From: Calditrichota bacterium
GTDB taxonomy: Bacteria > Calditrichota > Calditrichia > Calditrichales > Calditrichaceae
Reading direction: 5' to 3'
DNA: 17,605 nt
NCBI GenBank assembly: GCA_024278715.1
Contig: JAJRSN010000502.1
Location: 1 to 17,605 of the forward strand
Position numbers and translations under genes: made by a program. Under the pieces are notes generated by a model that saw nothing but the letters and a program-made list of their open reading frames with translations, searched no databases and had not been told where the DNA came from. Within the stretch, counting starts at the first letter, position 1. Every line of letters begins with the position of its first letter. Below, piece after piece: positions 1 to 6,999 of the stretch.

Positions 1-711
1 AGAATTCCGGATTCGCTTGTAATTGTGGCTGAAAAAAGAAAAGACGCTTTTCGATGGATTGAACAAAACAAAGCCGCGGATCTGATCATTCTTGACGACG
101 GATTTCAGCACCGAAGCGTTTATCGAAATATTGATATTGTTCTTTTTAAAGCCTCGGAATCGTTTTGGTGGAATTTTTTATTGCCGACCGGAACGCTGCG
201 TGAATGCCGGTTCCGTTTAAAGCGCGCCGATTATTTGATTTTAACCGGCTGGCAGGGTAAAGAACGGGCTCTTCCCCTAATACCCGAAGACAGGCAATTT
301 AAAAGCTCCGCCAAACTAAGCAGCCTGATAGATTTAAATTTTAAAGAAGCCGGATCTTTGGGAGATTTAAGTGATAAAAAGGTCGCCGCTTTCGCCGGAA
401 TCGCGACGCCTTCTTCTTTTTTTACCATGCTGCAAAAAAAGGGAATAGTTTTGCAAAAAGTGTTTTCCTTCGGCGATCATTACGACTACCAGAAAAACGA
501 CATTCTGAATATGTTTGAAGTTTGCGCCGCGGCGGGAATTCAGCGGCTGCTTTGCACGGAGAAGGATATGATCAAAGTAAAATCCATTTTAAGCGACGTT
601 AAAAGCAACTATCCGCGATTCAAAATAAGCGTGTCAGCGGTGCGGATGGATTTAACAATTGAAGGGGAAAAAGAATTCATCGGAAGGTTGTTGGGGGAGT
701 TGACAAATTAG
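1..711 (+). CDS. lpxK: Tetraacyldisaccharide 4'-kinase, C-terminal part (5' end outside window)
   Basis: LpxK phosphorylates the 4' position of the lipid A disaccharide precursor at the inner face of the cytoplasmic membrane. The frame is open from base 1, so the gene begins upstream; 236 codons are present of a usual 320-350. The N-terminal Walker A region is therefore missing from view. Visible family landmarks are LIILDDGFQH (about codons 28-37), LLPTGTLRE followed by the LKRADYLILT segment, AFAGIATPSSFF, FSFGDHYDY and the late TEKD motif. The GTG at 25 could be mistaken for a start, but the preceding in-frame codons look like normal LpxK sequence. The stop codon TAG (709-711) lies inside the promoter of the following tRNA gene. 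The gene implies an LPS-bearing outer membrane. Confidence 0.93.
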   Translation, partial: RIPDSLVIVAEKRKDAFRWIEQNKAADLIILDDGFQHRSVYRNIDIVLFKASESFWWNFLLPTGTLRECRFRLKRADYLILTGWQGKERALPLIPEDRQFKSSAKLSSLIDLNFKEAGSLGDLSDKKVAAFAGIATPSSFFTMLQKKGIVLQKVFSFGDHYDYQKNDILNMFEVCAAAGIQRLLCTEKDMIKVKSILSDVKSNYPRFKISVSAVRMDLTIEGEKEFIGRLLGELTN

Positions 712-728
712 GAAATCATTATTATATT
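700..728 (+). promoter_or_regulatory. Sigma70-type promoter for the tRNA / tilS region
   Basis: A perfect -35 hexamer TTGACA (700-705), a 17-base spacer and a -10 hexamer TATATT (723-728, 5 of 6 matches to consensus) are seen. Transcription would start near 735, about 10 bases before the initiator tRNA. The -35 box lies within the last codons of lpxK. This is the best promoter in the window, as expected for a tRNA gene; that it is used is inferred. Confidence 0.82.
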
Positions 729-744
729 AGTGTTTCAATATGAT

Positions 745-818
<74 letters not shown>

Positions 819-828
819 CTAAACAAAC

Positions 829-856
829 AGGTGGTCTGCGGATCACCTCTTTTTTT
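829..856 (+). terminator. Terminator-like hairpin between the two tRNAs
   Basis: An 8-bp stem (829-836 with 841-848, one G-T wobble) closes a TGCG tetraloop and is followed, after one C, by seven T residues (850-856). This is a textbook intrinsic terminator shape. It lies 10 bases after the initiator tRNA and only 3 bases before the next tRNA, leaving almost no room for a new promoter. It may be a partial terminator (attenuator) that lowers expression of the downstream tRNA and tilS, or a processing hairpin. Confidence 0.72.
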
Positions 857-859
857 GAT

Positions 860-932
860 GGCGGCGTAGCTCAGCTGGCAGAGCAGAGGAATCATAATCC
901 TCGTGTCCGGGGTTCGAGTCCCTGCGCCGCTA
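860..932 (+). tRNA. tRNA-Met (anticodon CAT, probably elongator)
   Basis: The cloverleaf has acceptor GGCGGCG / CGCCGCT (G1-T72 wobble), discriminator A932, D-stem GCTC/GAGC, anticodon stem GAGGA/TCCTC with loop ATCATAA, and T-arm CGGGG-TTCGAGT-CCCTG (one wobble). Position 1 is paired and the G:C triplet typical of initiators is absent. A CAT anticodon can also belong to tRNA-Ile2, whose C34 is converted to lysidine by TilS. The E. coli tRNA-Ile2 acceptor features C4-G69 and C5-G68 are replaced here by G4-C69 and G5-C68, which favours elongator methionine. The 3' CCA is not encoded. It sits 32 bases before tilS. Confidence 0.85.
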
Positions 933-964
933 CTTTTTTATTCAGCTAACATTGAGAAGCTGTT

Positions 965-2326
965 TTGATTAAAAGCCTATTATCCTTTTGCCAATTCAAT
1001 CAACTGATTTCCCCAAATGATTCGGTTTTTATTGCCCTTTCGGGCGGTATGGATTCCATGGCATTACTGCACGCTTTTTTGTCTTTAAAAGAAAACTTTC
1101 CCTTGCAGATTAAAGCGGTTCATGTAAATCACGGCGTTCGCGGCAAAGAGGCGGATCGCGATGAACAATTTGTCCGTGAGTATTGCCGGCAAAACGGGGT
1201 GGAACTTATCGTCAAACAAATTGAACATCTAAACGCCGAAAGCGGCGAGACGGAGTTGCGCGAGGCGCGTTATCTGGCTTTTGAAGAGGTTCTGTCGCAG
1301 TTCCCCGCAGCAAAAATCGCCACGGCGCACACGCTCGACGATAATATCGAAACGGTATTGATGCGGCTGGCTAAGGGTTCTTCTTTAAAAGGATTGTGCG
1401 GTATTCCGGTTAAACGAGGTCCTTACATTCGACCGTTTCTCTTCCTGAATCGCGCTGAAATCAAAAAATATGTTGACGAAAACAACATCCCTTTTGTGCA
1501 GGATTCGAGCAATGAAAATTTACGCTATTTACGAAATCAGATTCGTCATCAGGTAATTCCCGCTTTCAAACAGGTTTTCGGAGAAGCTTTTTTTGACGGG
1601 ATGGAACGCAGCATTAATTGGTTGAACGATTACTACAAATTGTTTAAAAAGGAATTTGAACAACGCTTTAAGGAAGTTGTTAGCCGGGAAGACGATTGCC
1701 TTGTAATTAATATCGAAAAATATAAAGAATTGGATAAGCTTTATCGCAGCCAAACTATTGTTTGTTGTATTTCTGAGTATTATCCCTTAAATTATTCATT
1801 TTCAAAAATGTACTTTGAAGAGATCGATCAATTTATAAATAGCGCCCGAGTCGGGTCGGTAAAAAAGTTCCGCCAGGGTTTGTTCTTGTTAAAAGACAGA
1901 GGGCGGGTTAAATTCCGGCGGGAACATCCGCACCTCGATAAAGTATTAAAATTAGACCGCGACTCGGAAGTCAGATTTGGCAGGTATGTGATAAGCGTTA
2001 AACGCGTTAACAAAGACGAAGTAGAATTCTCCCGGGACGGTAATGTAGAGTATGTCTGCGGAAAGAAATTGCATTTTCCTCTGCTGGTAAGAAAATGGCA
2101 AACAGGCGATCGCTTTTTCCCGCTGGGATTGGGTAAAAGTCAAAAAGTAAAAGAATTTTTTATTAACCAAAAAATCGATTTAGCCGCTAAGCAAGAAATA
2201 CCTATTATTTGCAACGGGAATGAAATAGTGTGGATCGGCGGTTTAAGATTAGATGACCGTTATAAGATCGAACAGGATTGTGAAATCATTTATCGGTTAA
2301 CTTTAAAGAAATTGGGAACACGATGA
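965..2326 (+). CDS. tilS: tRNA(Ile)-lysidine synthase
   Basis: TilS uses ATP to attach lysine to C34 of tRNA-Ile(CAT), switching it from AUG to AUA decoding. The 453-residue product is full length. It has the PP-loop SGGMDS (residues 26-31), HVNHGVRG, the ATAHTLDDNIET region, QDSSNENLRYLRNQIR, a variable middle, and a TilS_C-type domain (RKWQTGDRFFPLG, then IVWIGGLRLDDRY). The start is TTG at 965: an in-frame TGA lies at 953-955 and the next in-frame ATG is M29 inside the PP-loop. GAGAAG (954-959), five bases upstream, is an acceptable ribosome binding site. No separate promoter is visible, so it probably depends on read-through from the tRNA promoter. Its end overlaps hpt by four bases. Confidence 0.95.
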   Translation: MIKSLLSFCQFNQLISPNDSVFIALSGGMDSMALLHAFLSLKENFPLQIKAVHVNHGVRGKEADRDEQFVREYCRQNGVELIVKQIEHLNAESGETELREARYLAFEEVLSQFPAAKIATAHTLDDNIETVLMRLAKGSSLKGLCGIPVKRGPYIRPFLFLNRAEIKKYVDENNIPFVQDSSNENLRYLRNQIRHQVIPAFKQVFGEAFFDGMERSINWLNDYYKLFKKEFEQRFKEVVSREDDCLVINIEKYKELDKLYRSQTIVCCISEYYPLNYSFSKMYFEEIDQFINSARVGSVKKFRQGLFLLKDRGRVKFRREHPHLDKVLKLDRDSEVRFGRYVISVKRVNKDEVEFSRDGNVEYVCGKKLHFPLLVRKWQTGDRFFPLGLGKSQKVKEFFINQKIDLAAKQEIPIICNGNEIVWIGGLRLDDRYKIEQDCEIIYRLTLKKLGTR

Positions 2327-2871
2327 AAAACAGTAAGAATCAATCGAATCTAATTCCGGAATCATATCATCTGATGATCTCCGAAGAGCAGATTCAGAAA
2401 AAATTGCGTGAATTAGGCGAGCAAATTACCCGCGATTTTAAAGACAAGTGCCCGATTTTAATCGGCATTTTGAACGGAAGTTTCATTTTTTTAGCCGATC
2501 TCATCCGTTACATTAATACCGATGTGGAGGTGGATTTCATTCGTATTTCAAGTTACGGAGACGGGCGCGAATCTTCGGGACACATCAAAATTTTAAAACC
2601 TTTGAGCGCGGATATTAACGGACGAAGCGTTTTGGTTGTTGAAGACATTGTGGATTCCGGGCTTTCGGTAAAATTTTTACGAAAAATGTTGGAAGCATTT
2701 AATCCGGCGGAATTAAAATTTGTAACTCTGCTCAACAAGCCGTCGAAAAAACAAGTTAATATTCAGATTGACTATATCGGTTTTGACATCGAAGACAAAT
2801 ATGTGGTCGGTTACGGACTGGATGACGGGCAGTTGAAAAGAAATTTACGCTCAATTTATTATATTGAATAG
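2323..2871 (+). CDS. hpt: Hypoxanthine phosphoribosyltransferase
   Basis: A purine-salvage enzyme that joins hypoxanthine (and usually guanine) to PRPP, giving IMP or GMP in the cytoplasm. The 182-residue product has normal family length. The PRPP-binding loop VVEDIVDSGLS is clear, preceded by the IRISSYGDG region; PILIGILNGSFIFLADL near residue 50 and the late KYVVGYGLDD motif also match. The ATG overlaps the tilS stop as ATGA, implying translational coupling. The order tilS-hpt-ftsH is found in many bacteria, including Bacillus. Whether guanine, hypoxanthine or xanthine is preferred cannot be read from the sequence. Confidence 0.95.
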   Translation: MKNSKNQSNLIPESYHLMISEEQIQKKLRELGEQITRDFKDKCPILIGILNGSFIFLADLIRYINTDVEVDFIRISSYGDGRESSGHIKILKPLSADINGRSVLVVEDIVDSGLSVKFLRKMLEAFNPAELKFVTLLNKPSKKQVNIQIDYIGFDIEDKYVVGYGLDDGQLKRNLRSIYYIE

Positions 2872-2894
2872 GATTGAAAGGAAATAGATAGAGT

Positions 2895-4919
2895 ATGGAA
2901 GACAATAAAAAGCGAGATCCGAAATCAAACCCGGATCATAAAAACAAACCTTCAAACGATGAGTTCCAGTGGAAAAAAGCGTCTAAAACCGGTTTAATCT
3001 GGATTTTGATTTTACTGGCTGCAATTGCTTTTAGTACGCTGTGGCCTGATAATCGTCCCAACGAGGTGGATGTTCCTTACAATGAATATGTGAAATTGCT
3101 GCGGGGCAGTAAAATTGCCACGGGCGAGGTTACTTTAAAAGACAACAAATTTCGCGGTATTTTAGCCAAGGAAGAAGTCGTTGTCAGCGTCAAAGGTTCG
3201 CCGCGCAGAGCAAAATACATCCGCACCTATTTACCGTTTGTTGACGACACCACGATCAAAGAATGGGAAAAATACGGCGTTAATATTCGGTTTGTGGAAC
3301 CGCCGAGCGACTGGACGATTTTGTTGATTAACATTTTACCCTGGCTGCTCATTTTAGGCGTCTGGGTATTTTTCGCCAAACGAATGCAGGGCGGCGGAGG
3401 CGGCTCGCGGGGGATTTTTAATTTCGGGAAGAGCAAAGCCAAATTGCTTACCAAAGATAAAATCAATATTACTTTTGACGATGTTGCCGGTTGCGACGAA
3501 GCCAAAATGGAGCTTCAGGAGATTATTGAATTTTTAAAAGAACCGCAAAAATTCACGAGGCTGGGCGGTAAAATTCCCAAAGGAGCGCTTTTATTAGGTC
3601 CTCCGGGAACCGGTAAAACCCTTCTTGCCAAAGCTGTGGCGGGTGAAGCCGGAGTGCCCTTTTTCAGCATGAGCGGCGCCGATTTTGTTGAAATGTTTGT
3701 GGGAGTCGGCGCGAGCCGGGTCAGGGATTTGTTTGAAATCGGTCGTAAAAATGCGCCGTGCATTATTTTTATTGATGAAATCGACGCCGTGGGACGCCAT
3801 CGCGGCGCCGGTCTCGGAGGCGGGCATGACGAACGCGAACAAACCCTGAACCAGCTTTTGGTGGAAATGGACGGTTTTGATACCCAGGAAGGCGTTATCT
3901 TAATCGCCGCCACCAACCGCCCCGATGTTTTGGACGCCGCTCTTTTACGCCCCGGACGTTTCGATCGGCAGATTGTTGTGGATCGACCCGATGTGCGCGG
4001 CAGAGAAGGCATTTTAAAAGTACACACCCGCAAGGTGCCTCTGGACCGCTCCGTGGATTTGGAAGCTCTGGCTCGCAGCACGCCCGGTCTTTCCGGCGCA
4101 GACCTGGCAAATCTGGTTAATGAAGCCGCTCTTTTAGCCGCCCGAAAAAATCGCCAAAAAGTAATCATGGCTGACTTTGAAGAAGCCAAAGATAAAATAA
4201 TGATGGGCATGGAAAGAAAATCGATTTTAATCAGCGACGAAGAAAAACGGGTTACCGCTTATCACGAATCCGGACATGTGCTGGTGGGTAAATTGATTCC
4301 TGGAACCGATCCGGTGCATAAAGTAACTATTATCCCCAGAGGGCGGGCGCTTGGTCTTACCGCCTACCTGCCGATTGACGACCGTCATACGTATTCGTTG
4401 GAATATTTACGAGGCATGCTGGCTCAGCTTTTGGGCGGGCGCGCCGCCGAAAAACTGGTCTTTAAGCAATTAACTACCGGCGCGGGCAACGACATTGAAC
4501 GGGCTACCGACCTTGCCAGAAAAATGGTATGCGAGTGGGGCATGAGCGAAAAACTCGGACCTATTTCCTTCGGTAAAAAACAACAGGAAATCTTTTTGGG
4601 AAGAGAAATTGCCCAACACCGCGATTACAGCGAAGAAACGGCTCAGGAAATTGATGAAGAAGTCAGACGAATTGTTTCGGAAGCTCAAAATAAGGCGGAA
4701 AGGCTGCTTCTTGAAAATATCGACAAATTACACGCCCTGGCAAAAGCGCTGCTGGAATTCGAAATTTTAGACGGCGAACAAATCGATTTGGTCTTAAAAG
4801 GTAAAAAAATAGAAAAGACCGCCTTTGCCGCCAAAGAAGAAAAAGAACCGAAAAAACGCAAACGATCTCCCAGAGTAAAAAAAGAAAAACCAGAAAAACC
4901 GGATAAACCTTTAAGCTGA
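2895..4919 (+). CDS. ftsH: ATP-dependent zinc metalloprotease FtsH
   Basis: A membrane-anchored AAA+ protease that degrades misfolded membrane proteins and short-lived regulators; in E. coli it also controls LpxC and so lipid A synthesis. The 674 residues contain transmembrane segment 1 (about 33-50), a periplasmic domain, transmembrane segment 2 (about 140-163), a glycine-rich linker, Walker A GPPGTGKT (235-242), Walker B IIFIDEID (D294, E295), the second region of homology LLRPGRFDRQ, and the zinc site HESGH (H457, H461) with third-ligand candidate D539. All catalytic residues are intact. It ends in a tail of about 45 residues very rich in Lys, Glu and Pro. A possible ribosome binding site AAAGG lies near 2877, 13 bases from the start, in the 23-base gap after hpt. 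A strong terminator follows. Confidence 0.97.
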   Translation: MEDNKKRDPKSNPDHKNKPSNDEFQWKKASKTGLIWILILLAAIAFSTLWPDNRPNEVDVPYNEYVKLLRGSKIATGEVTLKDNKFRGILAKEEVVVSVKGSPRRAKYIRTYLPFVDDTTIKEWEKYGVNIRFVEPPSDWTILLINILPWLLILGVWVFFAKRMQGGGGGSRGIFNFGKSKAKLLTKDKINITFDDVAGCDEAKMELQEIIEFLKEPQKFTRLGGKIPKGALLLGPPGTGKTLLAKAVAGEAGVPFFSMSGADFVEMFVGVGASRVRDLFEIGRKNAPCIIFIDEIDAVGRHRGAGLGGGHDEREQTLNQLLVEMDGFDTQEGVILIAATNRPDVLDAALLRPGRFDRQIVVDRPDVRGREGILKVHTRKVPLDRSVDLEALARSTPGLSGADLANLVNEAALLAARKNRQKVIMADFEEAKDKIMMGMERKSILISDEEKRVTAYHESGHVLVGKLIPGTDPVHKVTIIPRGRALGLTAYLPIDDRHTYSLEYLRGMLAQLLGGRAAEKLVFKQLTTGAGNDIERATDLARKMVCEWGMSEKLGPISFGKKQQEIFLGREIAQHRDYSEETAQEIDEEVRRIVSEAQNKAERLLLENIDKLHALAKALLEFEILDGEQIDLVLKGKKIEKTAFAAKEEKEPKKRKRSPRVKKEKPEKPDKPLS

Positions 4920-4938
4920 CGAGTTTACGCGGTTTCGC

Positions 4939-4976
4939 AAAGCGCGCGTTTTAATTTGCAAATGCGCGCTTTTTTT
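4939..4976 (+). terminator. Intrinsic terminator after ftsH
   Basis: A perfect 9-bp inverted repeat, AAAGCGCGC (4939-4947) and GCGCGCTTT (4964-4972), encloses a 16-base loop and runs into seven T residues (4970-4976). It begins 20 bases after the ftsH stop and closes the tilS-hpt-ftsH transcript. Confidence 0.9.
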
Positions 4977-5087
4977 CTCTTAAACGGGATCCGTCCGCGC
5001 TTAAGAAAGCCCTGCACAATTAACGTCCGAACAGATAAAAAACTCCAGTATTTCCGGAATCTTCCGAAAATGATAATTAAAATTTTT

Positions 5088-5116
5088 TTGATTGGTTAAC
5101 AATTTAAAAATACATT
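5088..5116 (+). promoter_or_regulatory. Candidate promoter upstream of the TPR-folP-cdaA unit
   Basis: TTGATT (5088-5093), a 17-base spacer and TACATT (5111-5116) each match four of six sigma70 consensus bases. If used, the transcript would carry a leader of about 280 bases containing both hairpin sets described below. In such AT-rich DNA chance matches are common, so this is weak evidence. Confidence 0.35.
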
Positions 5117-5224
5117 GATTAGAAAACTTCAATGAATTCGCGAAAAGTGAAAAAGACGAGTATTTTTATTAATTTAAAAATTTTGCCGTCTTGCCCCCGC
5201 TTAGCCATTACGACGGGAGGGAAA

Positions 5225-5262
5225 ACGCTTAATTTCAGGAACAGTTGGAATGAAATAAGCGT
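5225..5262 (+). repeat. Imperfect inverted repeat (12-bp hairpin)
   Basis: The arm 5225-5237 pairs with 5251-5262: six base pairs (ACGCTT/AAGCGT), one bulged A, then six more (ATTTCA/TGAAAT), around a 13-base loop. A short T run (5270-5274) starts seven bases later, so it only loosely resembles a terminator. It may be a leader hairpin or a protein-binding palindrome. Confidence 0.5.
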
Positions 5263-5301
5263 AATTAAATTTTTACGAATTCATTGTTTTTGATCCGGTT
5301 A

Positions 5302-5375
5302 AAAAGAGAAATTCTCTGATAATCCGGAGATGTCAATAATTGTCACTCGAATTCTCTTTTAAGGGTTTTCGGATT
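5302..5375 (+). promoter_or_regulatory. Possible attenuator-like leader with alternative pairings
   Basis: The strand AAAAGAGAAATTC (5302-5314) can pair with GAATTCTCTTTT (5349-5360), with one bulge. The same AGAGAA can instead fold locally onto TTCTCT (5305-5317). The two competing partner copies share AATTCTCT. Separately, AATCCGGA (5321-5328) can pair with TTCGGATT (5368-5375, one wobble), crossing the first long-range stem. These conformations are mutually exclusive or pseudoknotted and end 28 bases before the TPR start. A regulatory role is inference only; no known riboswitch class is recognised. Confidence 0.35.
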
Positions 5376-5403
5376 GTAATCATTTGAAATCGGAGTATGC
5401 GGC

Positions 5404-6999
5404 ATGAATTCCATTATCGATTTTTTATCTGCGGAAGTTCCGGGCGGAATTTATTTGTTAATCTTTGTTTTGCTGGTATTAAATCTGGTTTTTCTCTATT
5501 TAAAGGGATCGGATTTGATGTCCCCGAAACAGTGGAAAGTAAACCTGATAACGGCAAACGTTGTCACACTTCTTTTTTATATTGCTCTATGGTTTATTCT
5601 ACAACCCCCCAAACCGCAGGAACGAGTCGTCGCGCTTCCTTCCAAAATCGGCGATAAATTTAAAATAGAAGCTAAAGCCTTTCGCTTTGCGGAAGCGTTC
5701 AAAAATGCCGCGGTTAACAACACCGCCGATCGATATCTTTTTCACCGCTGGGAATGGCTCTACGAAACCTTAGGACGAAAAAAAGTAAATGACTACCGAA
5801 ATTGGCTGGATGCGGCAAAAGCCATGGACAGCAGATTCATAGTTGAAAGCGCGTTTAAAGGAGATGTGTTTGTTTGTACGCTTATTGATCTGCAAAAGGG
5901 AAAACGATTCGAATTTAAAAACGCGGATACCCTGAATTTTAATTCGATCTTAAATGCCATTGACGATAAATTGGATTTGTTTGTCGATTCCCCTGTTCGG
6001 GCAAAGGCGGTTGATGATGTCATTCTTACCGCCCGTCTTGCTTATTTGAATAAAGAGTATGACCGGGTGCTCGAAATTGTGCGGGATCGGGAGGACGTTC
6101 CCGCATTGATTTTAAAAGGCGCAGCTTATGTGGAAAAAGGTTTGGCAAGACCGATTGATTTTGAACGCGCCAAATATGTAAAAACGAAGAATCCGGATTT
6201 TGACATGGCGAAGAAGATATTAATTCCGCTGGTTAAAAAGAGACAGGATACGCCCGAGGTGTATATTCTGTTGGGACGCATGTCCATTCGTGAAAAGGAA
6301 TATACGGATGCCGAACTGTTTTTGAAAAAGGCGTATGTCGAAGATCCGGAAAACTGCAGAGTACATTTTGCTCTGAGCTTTTTGTTGCCGTCTCGCTTAA
6401 AAGATATCGGCTTTAAAGATCGTGTGGCGGTTCTGGAAAGAGCCGTTTATTTGGATCCCGGCTACAGGGATGCTGTTTATCAATTGGCAAACGAAATGTA
6501 TCTTGCCGGAACCGGAACGCTTGGGGCTACCAGGCGGGCTATTAAAAGGGTTGAGGAGTTTTTGAAGATTCAACCTGGCGATCCAGAAATGAAAAGCCTG
6601 CTCGGATCGTTGTATGTAAAGACGCAGCATCCGGATAAGGCGCTGCCTATTTTTGAAGAATTAAACAAAGAATTTCCGGATGATTCGGATACCTATTATG
6701 ATTTGGGTTTGTGTTATTACCTGAAAAGACAGGACAGTACGGCGCTTAAGCTTTTTATGGAAGCGATAAAAATGGATCAGCATCTTGATTCTTATTTGTA
6801 TGTGGCGGCGATCTACCGTCGAATGGGCAAATTGGATTCCGCGTTAAAATATTTCAGAGAGCGGGTTGCCCGCAAGACGGGCGACGATGATAAATACGCC
6901 TACGAAGCCATGGCTGGAATTCAAAAGGTACTCTTTCTAATGGAGAAGCAAAAAAATGCGAGTAAGAGCGATTCATCTTTCAACAAAAAAACGAATTAG
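5404..6999 (+). CDS. TPR-repeat membrane protein of unknown function
   Basis: The 531-residue product has two hydrophobic segments near the N-terminus (about 16-33 and 47-66), joined by a short polar loop. A middle region follows without a family I recognise (about 70-205), then a long array of tetratricopeptide-like helical pairs (about 212-520), for example EVYILLGRMSIREKEYTDAE and DTYYDLGLCYYLKRQDSTAL. The tail is Ser/Lys/Asn-rich. TPR arrays serve as protein-binding scaffolds; the partner is unknown. The ATG at 5404 has GGAG at 5392-5395, eight bases upstream. The 3' end overlaps folP by 44 bases in another frame, so the two are probably co-transcribed. Sidedness of the TPR domain cannot be decided from the sequence. 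Confidence 0.88.
   Translation: MNSIIDFLSAEVPGGIYLLIFVLLVLNLVFLYLKGSDLMSPKQWKVNLITANVVTLLFYIALWFILQPPKPQERVVALPSKIGDKFKIEAKAFRFAEAFKNAAVNNTADRYLFHRWEWLYETLGRKKVNDYRNWLDAAKAMDSRFIVESAFKGDVFVCTLIDLQKGKRFEFKNADTLNFNSILNAIDDKLDLFVDSPVRAKAVDDVILTARLAYLNKEYDRVLEIVRDREDVPALILKGAAYVEKGLARPIDFERAKYVKTKNPDFDMAKKILIPLVKKRQDTPEVYILLGRMSIREKEYTDAELFLKKAYVEDPENCRVHFALSFLLPSRLKDIGFKDRVAVLERAVYLDPGYRDAVYQLANEMYLAGTGTLGATRRAIKRVEEFLKIQPGDPEMKSLLGSLYVKTQHPDKALPIFEELNKEFPDDSDTYYDLGLCYYLKRQDSTALKLFMEAIKMDQHLDSYLYVAAIYRRMGKLDSALKYFRERVARKTGDDDKYAYEAMAGIQKVLFLMEKQKNASKSDSSFNKKTN

Larger units (their letters stand above)
4977..5403. other. Gene-free AT-rich intergenic region with inverted repeats
   Basis: About 430 bases separate the ftsH terminator from the TPR gene, much the longest gap in the window. 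I find no convincing gene on either strand. It contains TTCCGGAA, a candidate promoter (5088-5116), a 12-bp hairpin (5225-5262) and a set of alternative pairings just upstream of the next gene (5302-5375), each listed separately. A 53-codon open frame (5132-5293) lacks a ribosome binding site and is not called. The region could be a long structured leader, a small RNA gene, or degenerate sequence. Confidence 0.6.

Noticed and set aside
3515..4210. 231-codon open frame on the minus strand inside ftsH
   Set aside because: It lies opposite the conserved AAA domain, has low-complexity Arg/Ser/Pro composition and no family resemblance; it is a shadow of ftsH codon usage.
5132..5293. 53-codon open frame in the ftsH-TPR gap
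   Set aside because: No ribosome binding site, no recognisable motif, and it overlaps the hairpin at 5225-5262. A small peptide cannot be excluded.
5340..5354. 15-base exact repeat TTGTCACTCGAATTC, also at 7230-7244 in folP
   Set aside because: One copy is ordinary folP coding sequence and flanks do not match; a single 15-base match in a window of this size is close to chance.
5397..5657. 86-codon open frame overlapping the start of the TPR gene
   Set aside because: It is a different frame of the TPR gene; the GGAG spacing fits ATG 5404 much better and the TPR frame continues for 531 codons.
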